Shown here: positions 59,386-64,000 of the stretch, piece by piece
How the letters are laid out: the number at the start of each line of letters is the position of its first letter
Numbering within the stretch: position 1 is the stretch's first letter
Assembly: GCF_011397115.1 (NCBI RefSeq)
Contig: NZ_AP022822.1
Span: forward strand, 2,636,001 to 2,700,000
Source of the DNA: Enterococcus saigonensis
GTDB taxonomy: Bacteria > Bacillota > Bacilli > Lactobacillales > Enterococcaceae
Length of the DNA: 64,000 nt
Reading direction: 5' to 3'
Notes under the pieces: generated by a model
Databases searched by the model: none
What the model was told of the DNA's origin: nothing
What the model saw: the letters and a program-made list of their open reading frames with translations, nothing else
Position numbers and translations under genes: made by a program

Positions 59386-60309
59386 TTAGCGAATCGCTTT
59401 TGGATCTAAGTAGTAAAAACCTGTATCCAAGCCTCTTTTTTCAGGATGGAAACTACGAAGTTTTTCATCATAGGCCATAGCTTGTGCTTCATCCCAAGTA
59501 CCTGCTAAAATGGCTGTTTTAGCAGCAATGAACAACTTCGTAACCGCAACAAAATTTTCTTCATCAGTAAATAAGCCATCTAACTTCCATGTTTTAAAAC
59601 CTGTTTGTGCTAATTGGTCGACTTCTTTCATTAAATCTAAATCGTTATCTGCAAAAATATGAGTGCCATGACTATCTTCAAAAATTGAATAGTGAGTTTC
59701 GGGTTTTTTTGGTTCTGATAAAAACAAATCCCGTTCACGGCTCGTCTGCTCATCTTGTTGGGTATAATTATAATAATTTTGTAGAAGTGGTCGTTTTGAT
59801 TGATGGATACAAGTGGCGCCATATACTAAAACTTCGGCTGGCACCGTTAATTGTGGCGCCATTTCTACCATTTCTGCAAAAGGTACTTCTCTTGCTAAAA
59901 CAGCTCCAACTGCACCTTTTTTAGCCCAAAAATTAATTTGTCGTGCACTAGTTACTAACGTTTCGCCATCATAGACAAAAGGCGTCGCTAATTTTTCATC
60001 TTGCATCATCACATAAACAACACCGGGATCCCCTACTACAATTTGATCCGCACCACTTTCTTTTACAAAAGCTAAATATTCTGGTACCTGTTTCATTTTT
60101 TCTGGATGCATAATACCATTAACAGCGATAGCCGCCTTTTTCCCAGCAGCATGCGCTAAATTTACTAATTCTTTTTGTTCTGTTCGTGAAAATGAATAAG
60201 GTAACCGCAAGCCAAACGTTTCTTCCCCAAAGTAGATGGTGTCTACACCAGCTGCTAGTAATTTTTTGGCTTGGTCAACTGAGGCTACCGTTGTGATTAA
60301 TTCAATCAT
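59386..60309 (-). CDS. trhP1: U32 family protein, tRNA 5-hydroxyuridine synthesis (TrhP1-like)
   Basis: A 307-residue U32 protein lacking the C-terminal extension of its neighbour. The catalytic-type segment reads VLVYGATCIHQSKRPLLQNY and the N-terminus IELITTVASVDQAKKLLAAG. Matches B. subtilis YrrN (TrhP1) in length and gene order; the two proteins are thought to act together on tRNA wobble uridine. ATG 60309 follows GGGGGAAG; the frame opens at 60333. The 195-base spacer to trhP2 has no visible terminator. Confidence 0.8.
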   Translation of the reverse strand: MIELITTVASVDQAKKLLAAGVDTIYFGEETFGLRLPYSFSRTEQKELVNLAHAAGKKAAIAVNGIMHPEKMKQVPEYLAFVKESGADQIVVGDPGVVYVMMQDEKLATPFVYDGETLVTSARQINFWAKKGAVGAVLAREVPFAEMVEMAPQLTVPAEVLVYGATCIHQSKRPLLQNYYNYTQQDEQTSRERDLFLSEPKKPETHYSIFEDSHGTHIFADNDLDLMKEVDQLAQTGFKTWKLDGLFTDEENFVAVTKLFIAAKTAILAGTWDEAQAMAYDEKLRSFHPEKRGLDTGFYYLDPKAIR

Positions 60310-60415
60310 CTTCTTCCCCCTTTGATAACTCAATTATCTTATCACAGGGCGTGTAATTTTAGAAGTAGCAATCAAAAATCCTACTATTTTTAGCAAATTC
60401 CCTAATATAAAATGA

Positions 60416-60459
60416 AAAAGCCGTAATCCTACTGTTTTAGTAGTACTACGGCTTTTTAT
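60416..60459 (-). terminator. Terminator of ctsR-clpC
   Basis: Arms AAAAAGCCGTA / TACGGCTTTTT with an inner CTACT/AGTAG pairing, 8 bases after the clpC stop codon. Confidence 0.88.
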
Positions 60460-60466
60460 TGAGGAT

Positions 60467-62974
60467 TTAGGCTTTTTGCAATTTTTTATCTTCTACAGGT
60501 TCTTTGACAGTTAACGTGATTTTGCCTTTTTTAGCACCTATTGTAACATTGTCTCCCAAATGAATTTGGCCAGATAATAATGCTTCTGACAAGCGATCTT
60601 CTACTTCTTTTTGCAACGCCCGCCGAATTGGACGTGCGCCATATTCTGGATCAAAACCGGCTTTACCTATAACCTCAGTAGCAGCAGACGTTATTTTCAA
60701 CTGAATATCTTGTTCGGCCAGTCGTTTTACAATGGACTTGCTCATGATTTTCACGATTTGTTGAATCTCTGCTTCTCCTAAAGAACGGAAAACTACTGTC
60801 TCATCAATTCGGTTTAAAAATTCGGGACGAAAAGCTTTTTTCAGCTCTTCTAAGATACGTTTTTGCATGGCCCCATGATCTTTTGTCAAGTCCGTTACAT
60901 TAAATCCAACATTTTTTTCTTCACGAATTTGAGTTGCACCAATATTTGATGTCATAATCAAAATCGTATTGCGGAAATCGACCTTTCGTCCTTTTGAATC
61001 AGTCAAATGGCCATCATCTAATACTTGTAACAAAATGTTAAAGACATCTGGATGGGCTTTTTCAACTTCATCTAATAAAATAACCGAATACGGTTTAGAA
61101 CGAACCTTCTCTGTCAATTGCCCGCCTTCATCATAGCCCACATAACCAGGAGGAGAACCAATCAAACGACTCGTGCTATATTTTTCCATAAACTCGGACA
61201 TGTCTACGCGGATTAAAGCATCTTCACTACCGAACATCGCCTCTGCCAACGTTTTAGCCAACTCTGTTTTTCCGACCCCTGTCGGTCCTAGGAACATAAA
61301 AGAACCAATGGGACGATTTGGATCTTTTAAACCACTTCTCGCACGACGAATGGATCTAGCTACAGCTTTCACTGCTTCTTCTTGTCCAACTACACGTTGA
61401 TGTAAAATTTTCTCTAAATCTAACAAACGTTCACTTTCTTTTTTCTCCATTTGTTGCAAAGGAACGCCTGTCCATTGAGAAACAACAGTTGCGACATCTT
61501 CTGCTGTCACTCGATCAGCAAAACCAGACGCTTCTTTTGTTTCAGCAAAAGCTAATTCTGCCAATCGTTGACTCAATTTTTTCTCTTTTTGACGTAAACG
61601 CGCTGCAGCTTCAAAATCTTGATTTTGAATTGCTTCTTCTTTTTCACTCATCAATTTTGCAATATCTTCTTGCAATCCAATGATTTCAGAAGGTTCATCA
61701 GCTTTATCCAATCGTACTTTTGCCGCTGATTCATCCATCAAATCAATGGCTTTATCTGGTAATTGTCGAGAATTGATGTAGCGAACAGATAACTGAACCG
61801 CTGCATGAAGCGCATCATCAGAAATCTCTACACCGTGATGTTCTTCGTAACGCAGACGCAACCCTTTAAGGATTTCTTCGGCTTCTTCAGGTGTTGGTTC
61901 ATCTACTTGTACCCGGGCAAAGCGTCGTTCCAAAGCGGAATCTTTTTCAATGTACTTTTGGTATTCATCCAGTGTAGTAGCACCGATTGTTTGCAATTCG
62001 CCTCGCGCCAATGCCGGTTTTAAAATGTTGGAAGCATCAATAGCGCCCTCCGCTCCTCCAGCACCAATCAACGTATGCAATTCATCAATAAATAAGATAA
62101 TTTGACCATCATGATAAATTTCGTCGATAATTTTTTTCATTCGATCTTCAAATTCACCACGATATTTTGTCCCTGCTACAAGAGAACCCATATCCAACAT
62201 CATCAAACGTTTCTGTTGCATATCTTCAGGAACTTCTCCTCGAATAATTTGTTGTGCTAACCCTTCGGCAATAGCTGTTTTCCCTACACCAGGTTCACCC
62301 ACTAAGACTGGATTATTTTTAGTGCGCCGTGATAAGATTTGGATCAGACGTTTTACTTCTTTACTACGACCTACAACTGGATCTAATCGATTTTCACGTG
62401 CCAATTTGGTTAAGTCTCGGGCTAAACCGTCTAAAGTAGGCGTACCTTGTTGCGTTCCTTTGCTTCCTTGCGGTGCCTGTCGACGGCGTCCACCTAATCC
62501 ATTGTTGGGCGCTTTACTTTCACTTACTCCCATTTTCTTTTTTAGCAGCTGACGCATTCTGGCTAAACTCAAACCAAGGTTCACCATAATACGGGAAGCT
62601 AAAATTTCATCATCACGTAAGAGACCTAACAATAAATGTTCTGTCCCGATATTAGGTGCTCCTAAGCGTTTAGCTTCATCACCAGCATAGGCAAAAATAT
62701 GCTTTGCCCGTGGTGAATATGGCAAGTAAACACCTGCCGGATAAGATTTCATTGTGCCATAGCCGGTTAAATGCTCAATTTCTTCTCTAATATCAGATTC
62801 CGTAACACTCATTTCTCGCAAAACTTTTCCAGCAATTCCGTCTTGTTCAATGACCAAAGCCAGCAGTAAGTGTTCTGAACCAACTGATTGGTGTTTAAAA
62901 GTTTTTGCTTCTTCTTGGGCAATCGTCAAGACAGCCTTGGCTTTTTCTGTAAATAATTCATCCATCTGACTCAC
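60467..62974 (-). CDS. clpC: ATP-dependent Clp protease ATP-binding subunit ClpC
   Basis: AAA+ unfoldase that feeds substrates to ClpP. The 835-residue product has the double N-domain (about 1-145), D1 with Walker A GEPGVGKT, a UVR-type middle region (about 420-470, DFEAAARLRQKEKKL), and D2 with GPTGVGKT and the Walker B VILLDEVEKAHPDV. Slightly longer than the 810-residue B. subtilis protein. Coupled to ctsR by ATGA; mcsA and mcsB are absent between them. Confidence 0.96.
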   Translation of the reverse strand: MSQMDELFTEKAKAVLTIAQEEAKTFKHQSVGSEHLLLALVIEQDGIAGKVLREMSVTESDIREEIEHLTGYGTMKSYPAGVYLPYSPRAKHIFAYAGDEAKRLGAPNIGTEHLLLGLLRDDEILASRIMVNLGLSLARMRQLLKKKMGVSESKAPNNGLGGRRRQAPQGSKGTQQGTPTLDGLARDLTKLARENRLDPVVGRSKEVKRLIQILSRRTKNNPVLVGEPGVGKTAIAEGLAQQIIRGEVPEDMQQKRLMMLDMGSLVAGTKYRGEFEDRMKKIIDEIYHDGQIILFIDELHTLIGAGGAEGAIDASNILKPALARGELQTIGATTLDEYQKYIEKDSALERRFARVQVDEPTPEEAEEILKGLRLRYEEHHGVEISDDALHAAVQLSVRYINSRQLPDKAIDLMDESAAKVRLDKADEPSEIIGLQEDIAKLMSEKEEAIQNQDFEAAARLRQKEKKLSQRLAELAFAETKEASGFADRVTAEDVATVVSQWTGVPLQQMEKKESERLLDLEKILHQRVVGQEEAVKAVARSIRRARSGLKDPNRPIGSFMFLGPTGVGKTELAKTLAEAMFGSEDALIRVDMSEFMEKYSTSRLIGSPPGYVGYDEGGQLTEKVRSKPYSVILLDEVEKAHPDVFNILLQVLDDGHLTDSKGRKVDFRNTILIMTSNIGATQIREEKNVGFNVTDLTKDHGAMQKRILEELKKAFRPEFLNRIDETVVFRSLGEAEIQQIVKIMSKSIVKRLAEQDIQLKITSAATEVIGKAGFDPEYGARPIRRALQKEVEDRLSEALLSGQIHLGDNVTIGAKKGKITLTVKEPVEDKKLQKA

Positions 62975-63438
62975 TTCCTATCCTCATAACTTAATCGTTC
63001 CAGCACCGCATGTAACATACCAGCCCGAATTTCATCTTCATTTTTAAAACGCCCTAACGTATTTTTCGCTAAGGCTGCTAAAATCAAGTTACCTTCTGTT
63101 TTCGTTAAAATATCTTCCTCATACAATTTTTGAATAATGGCAAAAGCATTTTTTTCATCTATTGTGTCGTCAAAAAGTTGATCGACTTGTTCCAAAAAAC
63201 GGTGATTGTCAGAAATCTTAATTTTTTCAATTCTAATATAACCACCGCCACCACGTTTACTTTCAACAACATATCCCCGTTGAATCGTAAAGCGTGTGTT
63301 AATAACATAATTAATTTGGGATGGCACACAGTTGAATAAATCGGCCATCTCGGTGCGACGAATTTCAATCATTTCGCTATCTTCTAAAATTTTTTTCAAA
63401 TAAGCCTCAATTAAATCAGAAGTATTGTGACGACTCAT
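62971..63438 (-). CDS. ctsR: Transcriptional repressor CtsR
   Basis: Heat-labile repressor of class III stress genes (clpC, clpP, clpE). The 155-residue product has the N-terminal HTH (MADLFNCVPSQINYVINTRF) and the thermosensing glycine loop RGGGGYIRI. Its own operon carries a CtsR box at 63455-63471. The gene overlaps clpC by 4 bases. Binding site GGGAGGGAAA. Confidence 0.95.
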   Translation of the reverse strand: MSRHNTSDLIEAYLKKILEDSEMIEIRRTEMADLFNCVPSQINYVINTRFTIQRGYVVESKRGGGGYIRIEKIKISDNHRFLEQVDQLFDDTIDEKNAFAIIQKLYEEDILTKTEGNLILAALAKNTLGRFKNEDEIRAGMLHAVLERLSYEDRK

Positions 63439-63454
63439 AACGCGCTTTCCCTCC

Positions 63455-63480
63455 CTTGACTAATTCTGACCTTAATTATA
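63455..63480 (-). promoter_or_regulatory. CtsR operator and -10 box of ctsR-clpC
   Basis: On the minus strand GGTCAGAATTAGTCAAG (63455-63471) fits the heptad direct repeat RGTCAAA-NNN-RGTCAAA at 12 of 14 heptad positions. TATAAT (63475-63480) lies directly upstream of it, so bound CtsR would block transcription start. The -35 (TTTAAA, 63498-63503) is weak. Confidence 0.85.
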
Positions 63481-63503
63481 CCCAACTTAGCTTGATATTT
63501 AAA

Positions 63504-63718
63504 GGAACACGATTTTAACACAATATTCCTTTAAGAATTCACCACGAAGAATAAAGTACGCTAACGAGTTAATATTCACATATTTCATTTTATCGCAATT
63601 CTTCCAAAATTAACAAAACTATGATAATGAATATTCATACATATTTTAAAATCATCATTTTTCTTCACTAATCAAAAAGATATTTCTCTATATCAATAAA
63701 AAATCATTTTTTATATAC
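63504..63718. other. AT-rich spacer between ctsR and the tRNA cluster
   Basis: No gene. The only structure seen is the palindrome ATGAATATTCAT (about 63629-63640) inside AT-rich sequence. Confidence 0.4.
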
Positions 63719-63747
63719 AAAAAAACGAAACCAATATTGGTTTCGTT
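63719..63747 (-). terminator. Terminator of the tRNA cluster
   Basis: A perfect stem AACGAAACCAATATTGGTTTCGTT with a T run on the minus strand, just past the tRNA-Arg gene. Confidence 0.88.
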
Positions 63748-63751
63748 AAAA

Positions 63752-63825
63752 CGCGCCCAAGAGGAGTCGAACCCCTAACCTTTTGATCCGTAGTCAAACA
63801 CTCTATCCAGTTGAGCTATGGGCGC
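63752..63825 (-). tRNA. tRNA-Arg (ACG)
   Basis: A 74-base cloverleaf: acceptor GCGCCCA/TGGGCGC with discriminator G, T-arm GGGGTTCGACTCC, anticodon stem TTTGA/TCAAA around loop CTACGGA. Anticodon ACG (wobble A becomes inosine) reads CGU/CGC/CGA. CCA is not encoded. Confidence 0.95.
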
Positions 63826-63896
63826 ATAAATATTAAATTAAGTCTAACAAGATTATAACGTAAATTGAATTGAAAATAAAGCCTAAAATAAAAAAA

Positions 63897-63970
63897 TCGG
63901 GAAGACAGGATTCGAACCTGCGACCCCTTGGTCCCAAACCAAGTGCTCTACCAAGCTGAGCTACTTCCCG
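63897..63970 (-). tRNA. tRNA-Pro (TGG)
   Basis: A 74-base cloverleaf: acceptor CGGGAAG/CTTCCCG with discriminator A, T-arm CAGGTTCGAATCCTG, anticodon stem CTTGG/CCAAG around loop TTTGGGA, anticodon TGG. CCA is not encoded. Confidence 0.95.
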
Positions 63971-63988
63971 AAAAAAATAAAAAGACTA

Positions 63989-64000
63989 CGCGCCCAAGAG
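63989..64000 (-). tRNA. 3' tip of a further tRNA, cut by the window edge
   Basis: The last 12 bases are identical to the 3' end of the tRNA-Arg gene (CGCGCCCAAGAG on the plus strand) and follow an AT spacer like the one between the other two tRNAs. They most likely begin another tRNA with the same acceptor stem; its identity cannot be told. Confidence 0.5.

Noticed and set aside
63719..63747. Small mobile palindrome
   Set aside because: The perfect stem with a T run directly after tRNA-Arg is adequately explained as a terminator.
1..64000. CRISPR array, prophage or integrative element
   Set aside because: No regularly spaced repeats, integrase, phage structural genes or attachment repeats were found while reading both strands.

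Overview
The window is a chromosomal segment of a low-GC Gram-positive lactic acid bacterium, most likely Enterococcus or a close relative (Enterococcaceae). This rests on the ribosomal and RNA polymerase protein sequences, the WxL/DUF916 surface-protein cluster, ctsR directly followed by clpC, and the AT-rich spacers with A/T-flanked hairpin terminators. I cannot name the species. No phage, insertion sequence, CRISPR array or plasmid gene is visible.

Layout. 1-0.85 kb: rplM-rpsI (minus), with a clear promoter and an L13-type leader hairpin. 1.2-4.0 kb: argG-argH (plus), with large inverted-repeat structures after each gene. 4.5-6.4 kb: an ECF sigma factor and a membrane-anchored anti-sigma-like partner. 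6.5-9.3 kb: a radical-SAM/DUF4130 pair and a GNAT acetyltransferase. 9.4-18.8 kb: a surface-protein locus on the minus strand, with a large WxL protein, a small IPLTG-anchored protein, three small WxL proteins, a DUF916/DUF3324 protein, a sortase, an unknown secreted protein and a Mga-like regulator. 19-23 kb: Dps, a lipoprotein, a frameshifted prepilin peptidase, a small HTH protein and a tandem EIIB-like protein. 22.9-30.3 kb: rpoB-rpoC with its own promoter and a leader containing a terminator. 30.9-32.1 kb: a small membrane protein and birA.

32.2-41.9 kb is a flavin-based extracellular electron transfer locus: a menA/dmkA prenyltransferase, fmnB, two FMN-binding lipoproteins, ndh2, eetA, eetB and dmkB. 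Electrons would pass from NADH through Ndh2 and a demethylmenaquinone-type quinone to surface flavoproteins flavinylated by FmnB. Three promoters here carry similar Rex- or CRP-like sites just downstream of the -10 box. 42.0-43.0 kb: a PadR/DUF2812 pair with a palindromic operator. 43.1-46.5 kb: an ABC importer (binding protein, ATPase, permease) split across divergent operons together with a polysaccharide deacetylase. 46.6-49.1 kb: glutathione reductase, a VOC protein and a DUF924 protein.

49.1-57.4 kb is a complete lactate racemase regulon. larA-larB-larC-larD-larE (minus) makes the racemase, its nickel-pincer cofactor and a lactate channel. The divergent larR-larMN-larQ-larO (plus) encodes the regulator and nickel importer. 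57.4-60.3 kb: a small unknown protein and two U32 family proteins of the tRNA hydroxylation type. 60.5-63.5 kb: ctsR-clpC with a CtsR operator. The window ends in a tRNA cluster: Arg(ACG), Pro(TGG) and the 3' tip of a further tRNA.

The points most worth a second look are the CTG-start WxL gene, the T7 frameshift in the prepilin peptidase, the tandem EIIB-like protein, the shared redox-type operators in the electron transfer locus, the two lipoprotein genes that share a promoter and signal peptide but differ in domain, the rpoB leader, and the long structured repeats after argG, after argH and between rpoB and rpoC.
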